The notes under the pieces are model-generated. The model was not told the origin of the DNA and did no database searches. It saw nothing but the letters and a program-made list of their open reading frames with translations. Of a stretch of DNA of 31,750 bases, positions 1 through 7,238 are shown piece after piece. This stretch comes from Limiplasma sp964504385. GTDB taxonomy: Bacteria > Bacillota > Clostridia > Christensenellales > Aristaeellaceae. Where the stretch lies: contig CAZDEF010000028.1 in assembly GCA_964504385.1 (NCBI GenBank), forward strand, positions 1-31,750, read 5' to 3'. Numbering within the stretch: the stretch's first letter is position 1; every line of letters starts with the position of its first letter. The translations under genes and the position numbers were made by a program.

Positions 1-173
1 GGAAAGTAGATGCCGGCCAGCATGTTCATCAGCGATGTTTTGCCGCTGCCGTTTTCGCCCAGCACCGAGAGGATCTCGCCGCGCAGCACGGTGAGGTCCA
101 CGTCCTCGTTGGCCACCACGGAGCCGAAGTGCTTGGTGATGCCGCGCATTTCAATCATGATGTTGGATTCCAA
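1..173 (-). CDS. ABC transporter ATP-binding protein, Nup/sugar type (N-terminal part, runs off the window)
   Basis: The N-terminal ~57 residues of an ABC ATPase are visible; the rest lies beyond base 1. A canonical Walker A motif (GENGSGKTS) follows a typical first beta-strand region (KHFGSVVANEDVDLTV). It sits directly downstream of a BMP-type binding protein, so it is probably the energising subunit of that importer, like B. subtilis NupO (YufO), which has two fused nucleotide-binding domains. I chose the TTG at 171-173 because GGAGG lies 7 bases upstream. The in-frame ATG at 156-158 is 22 bases from that site. The substrate cannot be told from this fragment; nucleosides are the usual cargo of BMP-dependent systems. 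The family call is firm and the start is likely. Confidence 0.85.
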   Translation of the reverse strand, partial: MESNIMIEMRGITKHFGSVVANEDVDLTVLRGEILSVLGENGSGKTSLMNMLAGIYF

Positions 174-202
174 TTGATTCCCTCCAATACAACGCAAGAA
201 AC

Positions 203-230
203 GCCCTGCTGCCCCTTGAGGCAGCAGGGC
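203..230 (-). promoter_or_regulatory. Intercistronic hairpin between binding-protein and ATPase genes
   Basis: A perfect 11-bp stem (GCCCTGCTGCC pairing with GGCAGCAGGGC) with a 6-base loop lies between the BMP gene stop and the ATPase start. No T-run follows on the minus strand, so it is not a classical terminator. Such hairpins commonly stabilise or partly terminate the binding-protein mRNA, giving more binding protein than transporter. That role is inferred. Confidence 0.6.
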
Positions 231-245
231 GAAATGTTCGCTGGA

Positions 246-1463
246 TTATTCCACCACAGCGGTGATGCCGTCGATGATGATGGCGAAGTAGGGAGCGCTC
301 TGCACGGTAGACTCGTTGAAGCAGCCGTCGTAGACCACTTCGTTGGTGTCGGGCACATAGTCGCCGTTGGTATCGGTGGCGAAGGCGGCGGTCAGTTGGC
401 CGTCAGCGTCCACGGTGTAGCCGGCGCCGGCAGGAGCGGTGAAGGTGGACACGTCAAACACCTTGAGGGAACCATCAGCCAGCTTGGCTTCCACTTCGGC
501 GACCTTCTCGGCAGTGCCGGCGGGAACGGTGGCGGGGTTCAGCTCGGTGATGGCCACAGCGCCATCCACATAACCGGCGGACCAGTCAGCGGGGAAGGTG
601 GTGCCGGCCAGCACGTTCTGCAGCGCGAAGCTGTAGTAAGCAGCCCAGTTCACGGCGGAGGAAGTCAGCGCGGTAGTGGGGGCGGCGGGGATCATGGAGA
701 TGTTGTAGCCAACGCAGGGCACGTTCGCGGCTTCACAGGCCGTGGGAGCGCCGGTGGTGTCAGCATGCTGAGAGATGAGCACGCAGCCGTTGGCGATGAG
801 GGCTTCGGCGGTTTCCTTTTCCAGCGCCATGTCGCCCCAGGAATTGGTGTAGCGCACTTCCATGGTCACAGAGGGGCACACGCTGCGGGCGCCCAGATAG
901 AAGGAAGTGTAGCCGGAGATCACCTCGGCGAAGGGGAACGCGCCGACATAGCCCATCTTGGCGGTCTCGGCGGTAATCTTGCCGGATTCGATCATCTCGT
1001 TCAGCTTCATGCCGGCCACCACGCCGCTCACATAGCGGGCTTCGTAGATGGCAGCGAAGTAGTTGTGGAAGTTCTCCAGACCGGCGTTCATAGCGCTGGT
1101 GCCGGTGGCGTGGCAGAACTCGATTTCCGGATATTCTTCAGCGGCCAGCGCGATGTAGCTTTCATGGCCGAAGGAGTTGGCAAAGATGATGTTGCAGCCC
1201 TGCTCAGCCAGGTCGATGGCAGCTTCGTAGGCGGCTTCGGTCTCGGGGATGTTGTACTTGAAGATGACCTGATTCGTGGAAATGCCCAGCGATTCCATCG
1301 CCTTGAGCAGGCCGTTGATGTGGTTGGCGGAATAACCTTCGTTTTCATCGCCGATGCAGATCATGCCCACTTTGATATCAGCGGTCGTAGCGGCGTTGGC
1401 AGAAACCATGGTCATGCCCAGAACCATGCACAGCATGAGCAGCAGGCTGGCAAACTTTTTCAT
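246..1463 (-). CDS. BMP-family ABC transporter substrate-binding protein
   Basis: This 405-residue secreted protein resembles the BMP (basic membrane protein/PnrA/NupN) family, the extracellular receptors of nucleoside-type ABC importers. The mature chain opens with IKVGMICIGDENEGYSANH, followed by the alternating alpha/beta pattern of a type I periplasmic-binding fold (GCNIIFANSFGHE, KMGYVGAFPFAEVISGY, NGCVLISQHADTTGA). The signal peptide ends near SANA-AT. No convincing lipobox is present, which is unusual because many Gram-positive BMP proteins are lipoproteins. The ATG at 1461-1463 has AGGAGG about 10 bases upstream. It is followed after 72 bases by an ABC ATPase gene and preceded by a good sigma-A promoter. 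The ligand is unknown; nucleosides are the default guess. Confidence 0.9.
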   Translation of the reverse strand: MKKFASLLLMLCMVLGMTMVSANAATTADIKVGMICIGDENEGYSANHINGLLKAMESLGISTNQVIFKYNIPETEAAYEAAIDLAEQGCNIIFANSFGHESYIALAAEEYPEIEFCHATGTSAMNAGLENFHNYFAAIYEARYVSGVVAGMKLNEMIESGKITAETAKMGYVGAFPFAEVISGYTSFYLGARSVCPSVTMEVRYTNSWGDMALEKETAEALIANGCVLISQHADTTGAPTACEAANVPCVGYNISMIPAAPTTALTSSAVNWAAYYSFALQNVLAGTTFPADWSAGYVDGAVAITELNPATVPAGTAEKVAEVEAKLADGSLKVFDVSTFTAPAGAGYTVDADGQLTAAFATDTNGDYVPDTNEVVYDGCFNESTVQSAPYFAIIIDGITAVVE

Positions 1464-1512
1464 AGCGCGTTTTCCTCCTAAAATCAGTTCCATAGGGATT
1501 GGGTTCGGGATT

Positions 1513-1541
1513 ATCTTACACCATTTTTCGACATTTGTAAA
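1513..1541 (-). promoter_or_regulatory. Sigma-A promoter of the BMP transporter operon
   Basis: Reading the minus strand, TTTACA (1536-1541) and TAAGAT (1513-1518) are separated by exactly 17 bases. This gives a leader of about 45 bases before the BMP gene start at 1463. Confidence 0.65.
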
Positions 1542-1611
1542 TACCAAAGACGAACATTTTAATTTATTTTTTTGATTCTCGTTCGGAAAAACGAATGATG
1601 CGACGGATGGT

Positions 1612-1640
1612 TTGACATTTCTTCCGGGGTATCGTATACT
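1612..1640 (+). promoter_or_regulatory. Sigma-A promoter of the GcvT-like/LplA-like operon
   Basis: A perfect -35 TTGACA (1612-1617), a 17-base spacer and TATACT (1635-1640) predict a start near 1647. That leaves a leader of about 140 bases before the coding start at 1788. The promoter is divergent from the BMP promoter at 1513-1541. Confidence 0.8.
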
Positions 1641-1686
1641 ATTAAAGAAGAGATCTGCACCGATAGAACTTCTGCATTATCATACA

Positions 1687-1729
1687 GGCGCGAAAAAAGG
1701 CTGCGCTGGCCATTTGTTCGCGCCGTTTT
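1687..1729 (+). promoter_or_regulatory. Structured 5' leader, possible attenuator
   Basis: Within the leader, GGCGCGAA (1687-1694) can pair with TTCGCGCC (1717-1724), enclosing a smaller GGC...GCC helix, and GTTTT follows. This resembles a weak intrinsic terminator placed before the coding start. I do not see the conserved core of a glycine riboswitch, which would be the natural candidate upstream of a gcvT-like gene. The remainder of 1464-1787 holds only the two divergent promoters and leader sequence. Confidence 0.4.
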
Positions 1730-1787
1730 GACTATCACTCCAAAGGCATCCGGAGAGAAAGAAACAAAGAAAGCGGAGGCACAGGCC

Positions 1788-2774
1788 ATGCACGAAGCAG
1801 TACGCACCGCATACGAAGCGGCCCGCAGGGGCGCAGCGCTGATCGACATGAAGCACAAGGGCATGATCCGCCTGTCCGGGCAGGACGCAGGGCGGCTGAT
1901 CGCCACGCTGCTGTGCGGCGATGTGCGCGCCATTCCCGTGGGCTGTGAGCGGTTCAGCCCCATGCTCAACATGCAGGGCGGCACCATGGACGCGGTGCAG
2001 GTGCTGCATCCCGAAGCGGACGTGTACTGGCTGATCATCAACGAGATCAACCGCTCCAAGGTTTTGCGCCACATTCAGCGTCATCTGTCCGGCGATGTGC
2101 AGGCAGAGGATCTGCACGATCAGGCGCGGCTGCTGCTGTTGCTGGGGCCGGATGCGTCCGGCCTGCTGGAAAAAGCGCCCCTTGAAGGCGAACTGGCCAT
2201 TCCCAACCACATCGCTGGCATCGGCTGCATGGCGTGCTGCTTTTCGCGGCTGGGCACGCGTGGGTACTGGGTGGCGGCCGCCGCCGGTCAGGCGGATGCG
2301 CTGATCGCAGCGCTGGCGGAGCGTGGCGTTGCCGTGGGCGATCGGGATTGCCTGAACACGCTGATGCTGGAAGCGGGCATGCCCGCCTATGGGCGAGAGC
2401 TGGACGATACCATCAACCCGCTGGAAACCCGTCTGCGCCGCCATGTGCAGCTGCATCGTCCCGGCTTTGTGGGGCGCGATGCGCTGGTAGCGGCCGGAGA
2501 GCCGCACCGGGTGATGATCGGCCTGAAGCTGGAGGAAGGCGGCGCGCAAAGCGGCATGCCCGTCATCAAGCGCGACAAACAAGTGGGCGTGGTCACCAGT
2601 GCGGACTACTGCCCGGGCATCCAGTCCCACGCGGCGCTGGCGCTGGTGGAAATGCCGTATCAGGACGTTGGCAGCCTGTTGAGCGTGGAATGCGGCGAGA
2701 GGCTGATCCCCGGCCATGTGGCAACACTGCCTTTCGAACGAGAAGACGAACAAGGAGAAGCTGCTGAAGAATGA
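1788..2774 (+). CDS. GcvT/YgfZ-family aminomethyltransferase-like protein
   Basis: This 328-residue protein has the fold signature of glycine-cleavage T-protein and its folate-binding relatives. Visible family blocks are GGTMD (~64-68), where Asp is a typical folate-contacting residue, EINRSK (~86-91), EAGMPAYGREL (~195-205), PGFVGRDAL (~225-233) and a C-terminal barrel with VGVVTSADYCPG (~267-277). The usual RTGYTGExGYE motif of true T-protein is degraded to RLGTRGYWVAA (~154-164), and the chain is shorter than the usual ~360 residues. The ATG at 1788 has GCGGAGG 8 bases upstream. It overlaps the next gene by 4 bases (ATGA), so the two are translationally coupled. No gcvH or gcvP is in the window, so a role in glycine cleavage proper is uncertain. 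Confidence 0.8.
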   Translation: MHEAVRTAYEAARRGAALIDMKHKGMIRLSGQDAGRLIATLLCGDVRAIPVGCERFSPMLNMQGGTMDAVQVLHPEADVYWLIINEINRSKVLRHIQRHLSGDVQAEDLHDQARLLLLLGPDASGLLEKAPLEGELAIPNHIAGIGCMACCFSRLGTRGYWVAAAAGQADALIAALAERGVAVGDRDCLNTLMLEAGMPAYGRELDDTINPLETRLRRHVQLHRPGFVGRDALVAAGEPHRVMIGLKLEEGGAQSGMPVIKRDKQVGVVTSADYCPGIQSHAALALVEMPYQDVGSLLSVECGERLIPGHVATLPFEREDEQGEAAEE

Positions 2775-3796
2775 TTCGACGCACCGCCTGTCTCATCGCA
2801 CGGGATCGCGACCCGTACCGCAATCTGGCGATCGAAAAGCATCTGATGGATACCCTGCCGGAGGAAACGGCCATCCTGTATCTGTGGCAGAACCGCAGAT
2901 GCGTGGTCATCGGCCGGGGGCAGAACCCATGGTACGAATGCCCCGTGGACGCGTTCACCCTATCCGGCGGGCTGGTGGCGCGGCGGCTGAGCGGCGGCGG
3001 GGCCGTGTATCAGGACGAAGGCTGCCTGAACGCAACGCTGCTGCTGCCCAAGAGCGAATTTGACATTCCGCGCCAGCTGGCCATGCTGGGCATGGCGGCG
3101 GGTGCGCTGGGCATTCAGGCGCAGCCGTTTGGGCGGCAGGATCTGGCTGTGAACGGCAGCCGTTTCTGCACCAATACCTTCTATAAAAGCGGTTCAGCCG
3201 CCATGCATCAGGCTACGCTGACCGTCAGTGCGGCGCTGGGCACCATGATCCAAACCCTCACCGTGGAGGAAGGGCGCGCACCGGCGAACTATCGTCTGCC
3301 GCCGCCCCCAACGGTCAACCTGAGCGACCTGAACCCGGCCATCACCGTGCAGGCGCTGCAGGAGGCGCTGTACTGGGCCTTCGCCCGAGCCTACGGCTGC
3401 GAGCCCTCCATGCTGGACGAGCGCATGCTGCATGCGCTTTCCATCGACCGGCTGACGCAGCAGTTCTGCGACCGGGCGTGGATCTTCCCGCAAACGCCGC
3501 CATACACCTTCAGCGTGGCGGAGCGCTTTCCATGGGGCGGCGCAGTAGTGCAGCTGCTGGCCGAGGGCGGTGTGATCCGCGCCTGCCGCCTCTACACCGA
3601 CGCCATGGAATGCGGACTGTTCGAGCAGATCGAGCAGGCCCTGATCGGCGCGCCGTTTTTGATCAGCGCCATCAGCGCGCGCTTTGACCAGAAGCTGCCA
3701 TGGCTCACCGTGCCGCGTCTGCGCCAGATGGCAGGAGATGTGTGCACCCTGATCTGTGGGCGCATCCGCGCCATGGACCGCAGCGGCGGACAATGA
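2771..3796 (+). CDS. Lipoate-protein ligase A-like protein lacking the catalytic lysine
   Basis: This 341-residue protein belongs to the LplA/LipM biotinyl/lipoyl-transferase fold, which attaches lipoate or octanoate to carrier lysines. Family blocks are VVIGRGQNPWYEC (~45-57) and RRLSGGGAVYQDEGCLN (~71-87; usually ...VFHDxGN). The segment GRQDLAVNGSRFCTNTFYKSG (~121-141) aligns with the family's GRNDLxxxGKKISGNAFY. In that alignment the catalytic Lys becomes Arg131 and the SGxA turn is lost. A C-terminal accessory domain (~210-335) is present. Translation is coupled to the upstream GcvT-like gene. It may be a divergent transferase, use another residue such as Cys133, or bind lipoyl groups without ligating them. 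The family call is firm; the activity is open. Confidence 0.85.
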   Translation: MIRRTACLIARDRDPYRNLAIEKHLMDTLPEETAILYLWQNRRCVVIGRGQNPWYECPVDAFTLSGGLVARRLSGGGAVYQDEGCLNATLLLPKSEFDIPRQLAMLGMAAGALGIQAQPFGRQDLAVNGSRFCTNTFYKSGSAAMHQATLTVSAALGTMIQTLTVEEGRAPANYRLPPPPTVNLSDLNPAITVQALQEALYWAFARAYGCEPSMLDERMLHALSIDRLTQQFCDRAWIFPQTPPYTFSVAERFPWGGAVVQLLAEGGVIRACRLYTDAMECGLFEQIEQALIGAPFLISAISARFDQKLPWLTVPRLRQMAGDVCTLICGRIRAMDRSGGQ

Positions 3797-3801
3797 ACAT
3801 T

Positions 3802-3833
3802 CACCGGAACGGCAGGGTCCGTTCCGGTGTTTT
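3802..3833 (+). terminator. Intrinsic terminator after the LplA-like gene
   Basis: A perfect 11-bp stem (CACCGGAACGG with CCGTTCCGGTG) and a 6-base loop are followed by TTTT, 5 bases after the stop codon. Confidence 0.85.
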
Positions 3834-3902
3834 GATACCCAGCCATTCCCTTGATAGGCTGCGCCGCTTCGGAGCACAATAGGCGCGAGGAGGCGAACAG
3901 CA

Positions 3903-4496
3903 TTGAAACGAACATGGATTCTTCTGGCGGTTTGCGCAATGAGTCTGGGCCTGTTCACCGGCTGCGCCAGCAACGCCGATGTCTTGCCCCAGACCAGTCC
4001 CATGGCCACCAACACCCCAACGGTTTCCGCACGACCGACAGCGCAGCCCACGGCCACCACCGGCCCCACCGTGAGCGTATCCCCCGAAGCCACAGCCGGC
4101 GCGGGCGTGCATTCCGTCGAGGATGCGCAGCGCGTGTCTGCGCAGGTGAGCGAAGAGGTGGCCCGCCTGTCGGAGCTGGACTCCGCAGAGGTAGTTGTGG
4201 CGGGCAACATCGCGCTGGTGGGTATTTCGTATGATGCCCAGTATCAGGGCGGCCTAACCGACCGGGTGAAGGAAATGGTGACCGAGCGCGTGGAGATGAT
4301 CGACAAGGCGATCACGTCCGTCCATGTGACGGACGAAGAGGACAGCGTGACGAAGATCTCCCGCCTGTACGAACAGCTGAAGGCCGGCGAAGTGACCTTC
4401 GAAGAACTGCAGACGCAGGTGCTCACGCTGGCCAGCGACATTGCAGGCGGCTCCGCGCCCAAGGTCAGCCAGCCTACGAGCGATACCGGTGCATAA
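3903..4496 (+). CDS. YhcN/YlaJ-type sporulation-related lipoprotein
   Basis: This 197-residue lipoprotein has an N-terminal signal with Cys21 after FTG as the probable lipidation site. A Thr/Pro-rich linker (~27-60) precedes a domain typical of the YhcN/YlaJ family: VARLSELDSAEVVVAGNIALVG, then LTDRVKEMVTERV and a V.V..DED strand (~75-150). Members are membrane-associated proteins found in spores of Bacillus and Clostridia; their biochemical function is poorly known. The TTG start at 3903 is supported by GAGGAGG 9 bases upstream, and no upstream ATG has a comparable site. Strong terminators on both sides make it monocistronic. The family call rests on the pattern of the conserved domain. Confidence 0.75.
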   Translation: MKRTWILLAVCAMSLGLFTGCASNADVLPQTSPMATNTPTVSARPTAQPTATTGPTVSVSPEATAGAGVHSVEDAQRVSAQVSEEVARLSELDSAEVVVAGNIALVGISYDAQYQGGLTDRVKEMVTERVEMIDKAITSVHVTDEEDSVTKISRLYEQLKAGEVTFEELQTQVLTLASDIAGGSAPKVSQPTSDTGA

Positions 4497-4499
4497 GCC

Positions 4500-4537
4500 A
4501 AAAAATCAGCAGCCCCAACCAGACTGCTGATTTTTTT
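4500..4537. terminator. Bidirectional intrinsic terminator
   Basis: AAAAAATCAGCAG pairs with CTGCTGATTTTTT around an 11-base loop, with an A-run on the left and a T-run on the right. It serves the lipoprotein gene on the plus strand and the LRR-protein operon, which converges on the minus strand. Confidence 0.9.
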
Positions 4538-4552
4538 CATTTTCATTGGAGT

Positions 4553-5422
4553 TTAGAATTCAAAGGGGATGTACTGCCCGCTGCGGAACATCTCCACTAT
4601 GATGTCATAACGCGGATGCTCGCGCCAGCCGCCGCGCGTGGGTTGACTGACCCACTCGAACGCACAATCCGGATGCTGCCGTTCCATTTCGTTCTGCTGC
4701 TCTTTCGAAACAGACGTCTGTCCACACCAGAAGCGTTCCAGCGCAGGCAAAGCATACAGCGGTGACAGATTTTTCAATTTCTTGCTGCAGGACAGGTTAA
4801 GATCACGCAGCTCCGTCAGCCCAGCCAGTGCGCTCACATCCGTTGCCTTCGTGCTGAAAAGCTCCAGATATTCAAGATGCGGCAGCGCAGCGATCGGCGT
4901 CAGATCAGCCAAGCTGTAATTCGGCGAAAGGATCAGCACCCGCAATTCCGTCAGCCCCGTCAGGAAACTCAGATCTGTCAGCCGGTTGTGTCCCAGATCC
5001 AGCGCTTTGAGACGTTTGCAAAGGCGAAGCACAGACAGCACTTCGGAAGTGTGGTAATCATCGTGCTTGTCGGTCAGCTGGCTGTAATGCAGGGTAGAAA
5101 AGGCCGTTGCGTCCGTGCGTACCGTATGAATGGAGAAATGGATCGTCCATCCAAAAAACACATTCGGATAGGCCTCGAACAGCCACTCCATGTCCTCGCG
5201 CGGCAGAGGGGAGTCATACATGCGCACTTCCTGCAGGTCAGGCAGACGATCCAGTAGCGCCCCCAACGCCTGCGCATCCGTCACCCGAATACCGTTCGCA
5301 TCAAAATCCAGCACCTGTGTGGTCGGATCCACATCCATGCCAAACGCATCCATCTTTTCGCCCAAGGCCAGCACCGGAAGGCAGATCAACACCAGTACCC
5401 ACATTCGAAGGCGTTTCCTCAT
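4553..5422 (-). CDS. Secreted leucine-rich-repeat protein
   Basis: This 289-residue protein has a cleavable signal (MRKRLRMWVLVLICLPVLALG). About four or five internalin-like LRR units of roughly 22-24 residues follow in the second half: LKALDLGHNRLTDLSFLTGL, LRVLILSPNYSLADLTPIAA, LEYLELFSTKATDVSALAGL and LRDLNLSCSKKLKNLSPLYA. A first unit near residues 45-75 (LPDLQEVRMYDSPL) looks more degenerate. The C-terminal tail is rich in aromatic and charged residues (WREHPRYDIIVEMFR). LRRs mediate protein-protein contact, so this is probably a surface or secreted recognition protein. The ATG at 5422 overlaps the upstream stop as ATGA and has GGGAGG 8 bases upstream. It is the last gene of a three-gene operon and ends at the bidirectional terminator. 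Confidence 0.8.
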   Translation of the reverse strand: MRKRLRMWVLVLICLPVLALGEKMDAFGMDVDPTTQVLDFDANGIRVTDAQALGALLDRLPDLQEVRMYDSPLPREDMEWLFEAYPNVFFGWTIHFSIHTVRTDATAFSTLHYSQLTDKHDDYHTSEVLSVLRLCKRLKALDLGHNRLTDLSFLTGLTELRVLILSPNYSLADLTPIAALPHLEYLELFSTKATDVSALAGLTELRDLNLSCSKKLKNLSPLYALPALERFWCGQTSVSKEQQNEMERQHPDCAFEWVSQPTRGGWREHPRYDIIVEMFRSGQYIPFEF

Positions 5423-6285
5423 ACGCCTTGCCTCCCGACCGTCAGGCCTTGCGCGCATGCGCCCATTCCAACCACAGCTAGCGCCATTGCAACATAGTTC
5501 AGGAATGTCGGCCACGGCATTTTGTCAATAGCGTATTCCAAGAATACCACCAGTCCAACACATGACGCAAAGCCAATCCACGAGATCAGCAGTCTTCTGC
5601 GGGACGCATGGCGCGAATACGCCAGCATAACAGCGGCGATGATCACCGCGCCCAGCAATTGCTGTACGCGCACAAAGCCCCACTGAATGGATTCGATCCG
5701 CAAGCTCTCGCAGAAGATCTGCGATGCGCTCCACCAAATCAAGGCCAGCGGCAGCGCACGTTCGCGTCGGCGCAGTACAAAAGCCAATATGCCCAGTGCA
5801 GCCAGCGCCTCCAGATTGAACACAGCAGCGCACCATTCGCCATACATGTTCGCAACAGCAAAGGGGTACCGCTGCAGCAGCGCAAACTCTACCCAATCTC
5901 CCCACCCAAAGTCAGAGAGCGCCTCCGCCATACGCAGGGCAGCGACCACCGCCAGTCCGGACGGTACATAGACAGTCCCTGCCTGCGCAAGGGAACAGCG
6001 GGTCAGCTTAGCCGTCAGCGCAAGCGCGAGCACATAACCCAGCACGCCGCCGCCAAAGGCATAGAAATAGGGCTCCTGCGGAAAAAGTTCACCAAAGAGA
6101 CCTGCGCCGGTCAGATCGCATACCAGAATGTAAAAGAAACGCGCACTCAGCAAGCATAGCACCGTTGCGTTCACACACATCAGCGCGCCGCTGCGCCAGC
6201 CCATTCGGCAGCGCACTGCAGATGCCAACGTCAGTATTTCCCCCAACGTGCAAGCCAGTAGCACAAGCAGTCCGTAGGTAGACAT
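5419..6285 (-). CDS. Polytopic membrane protein, divergent Lgt-like
   Basis: This 288-residue protein has about seven or eight hydrophobic spans. Its layout echoes prolipoprotein diacylglyceryl transferase (Lgt): SARFFYILVCD, then FYAFGGGVLGYVLAL, then ALRMAEALSDFG, then RYPFAVANMYGEW and finally SQIFCESLR. These match in order the family's GAR, GG, GR.GN, HP.QLYE and RF..EFFR regions, but the key HGRxGN signature is not preserved. It may be a non-catalytic or differently specific relative. The ATG at 6285 follows AGGAG by 10 bases and lies 7 bases after the glycosidase stop. The gene is translationally coupled to the LRR gene downstream. The Lgt relation is my inference from pattern; membrane location is clear. 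Confidence 0.6.
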   Translation of the reverse strand: MSTYGLLVLLACTLGEILTLASAVRCRMGWRSGALMCVNATVLCLLSARFFYILVCDLTGAGLFGELFPQEPYFYAFGGGVLGYVLALALTAKLTRCSLAQAGTVYVPSGLAVVAALRMAEALSDFGWGDWVEFALLQRYPFAVANMYGEWCAAVFNLEALAALGILAFVLRRRERALPLALIWWSASQIFCESLRIESIQWGFVRVQQLLGAVIIAAVMLAYSRHASRRRLLISWIGFASCVGLVVFLEYAIDKMPWPTFLNYVAMALAVVGMGACAQGLTVGRQGV

Positions 6286-6292
6286 GAAACGA

Positions 6293-7183
6293 TCACTCCT
6301 GATAAGCGCTGGCAAAGTAGACAATATCGCTGATCTTGCGGTGGTGGCGGTTCTGCACAGCGTTGATCTTCTCATCGCGGAAGATGATCGCCGTGGAATT
6401 GCCTCCATCCAGATTATAGGCATTTTCCACACCGAGAGTGGATAGGAACGCTGCCCACTCATGCAGGGTCAGTCCGCCGTCCTTGGATTCGCGATTTCCC
6501 TCACTGACCGCCAACACATACTCCAGTTCTCCTTTTTTGACCTGTGCGATAGCGGCGCGCTGGTGGCGTTCCCGCGATCCATTGAACATAGCGCGGTAGG
6601 AAGCATCCAACGGTTGCCCATCCACAATAAGGCCGGGGCCAAAGCTGAACGTGTTCACCACGGTGGACAGATCAAACGAGTAGAGTTTATCGTAGCTGAT
6701 GTCCTGCAGGATGTGGAAGTCTCCGTTGCGGTCGATCAGCAGCATATCGCGGCCTTCAGACAAGCGCTCGGAATACACCTTCCCCTGCCGGATCAAATAG
6801 CTGCCAACCGTGCTGAGCTGATAGTAGCAGTAATCGCCATTGATAGCGATCACCGCATTCATGCGGCGCGCCATATCCTGCACCGATGCAAGCTGCTTGC
6901 GGGTGAAACCGTAGGCAGACGCGCTGCGCAGCTGACTGGCATCGGCAATGGACACACGAGCCACATAGCATATGGTGCTTTCCCATGGATAGGTTTTAAT
7001 GCTCACCCGTATGCTGGGATCCTCATAGGTCACTTCGTCCAGATAGAACGCCTCATTCACGGCGATACCGCTGCTGTCGTCAATGGGCAGAGGGATGACA
7101 TCCGCCAATGCAACGTTGGCGCACAGCAGAAGCATCAGCACAAACAAGGCAATTCGTATGCAGGAACCTTTCCGTTGAACCAT
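6293..7183 (-). CDS. Secreted phosphodiester glycosidase (NAGPA-like) family protein
   Basis: This 296-residue protein has a signal peptide ending near ANVALA and a phosphodiester-glycosidase domain (~50-290). The family includes the mammalian enzyme that removes GlcNAc from mannose-6-phosphate and bacterial proteins tied to exopolysaccharide or teichoic-acid-like polymers. Diagnostic blocks are AINGDY (~114-119), FGPGLIVDGQ (~181-190), QRAAIAQVKKGE (~208-219) and the active-site-like NLDGGNST (~257-264). It probably acts outside the membrane on a phosphodiester-linked sugar. The ATG at 7183 is 9 bases after AAAGGG; another in-frame ATG at 7189 is only 3 bases away and less likely. It is the first gene of the operon, under the promoter at 7239-7267. 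Confidence 0.85.
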   Translation of the reverse strand: MVQRKGSCIRIALFVLMLLLCANVALADVIPLPIDDSSGIAVNEAFYLDEVTYEDPSIRVSIKTYPWESTICYVARVSIADASQLRSASAYGFTRKQLASVQDMARRMNAVIAINGDYCYYQLSTVGSYLIRQGKVYSERLSEGRDMLLIDRNGDFHILQDISYDKLYSFDLSTVVNTFSFGPGLIVDGQPLDASYRAMFNGSRERHQRAAIAQVKKGELEYVLAVSEGNRESKDGGLTLHEWAAFLSTLGVENAYNLDGGNSTAIIFRDEKINAVQNRHHRKISDIVYFASAYQE

Positions 7184-7238
7184 GTACATCTACCCTTTCA
7201 ATGCAGGAATGACTCCAAAATCTATTCTACTAATATGG

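Noticed and set aside
129..1481. Plus-strand open frame over the BMP gene, Gly- and His-rich
   Set aside because: The composition is that of a complementary-strand shadow. The minus-strand BMP gene has a promoter, ribosome binding site and family motifs.
1641..1787. Glycine riboswitch upstream of the gcvT-like gene
   Set aside because: Short fragments such as CACCGA and CAGGCG occur, but the ordered conserved core and flanking helices of the class could not be assembled.
1680..2753. Minus-strand open frame over the GcvT-like gene
   Set aside because: The plus-strand gene has clear GcvT-family blocks and overlaps a coupled downstream gene. The minus-strand frame shows no domain.
3851..3880. 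TTGATA-18-CACAAT as promoter of the YhcN-like gene
   Set aside because: The -10 is poor, and the implied start would fall on the ribosome binding site itself. It also does not fit sigma-F or sigma-G consensus, so I leave the promoter unassigned.
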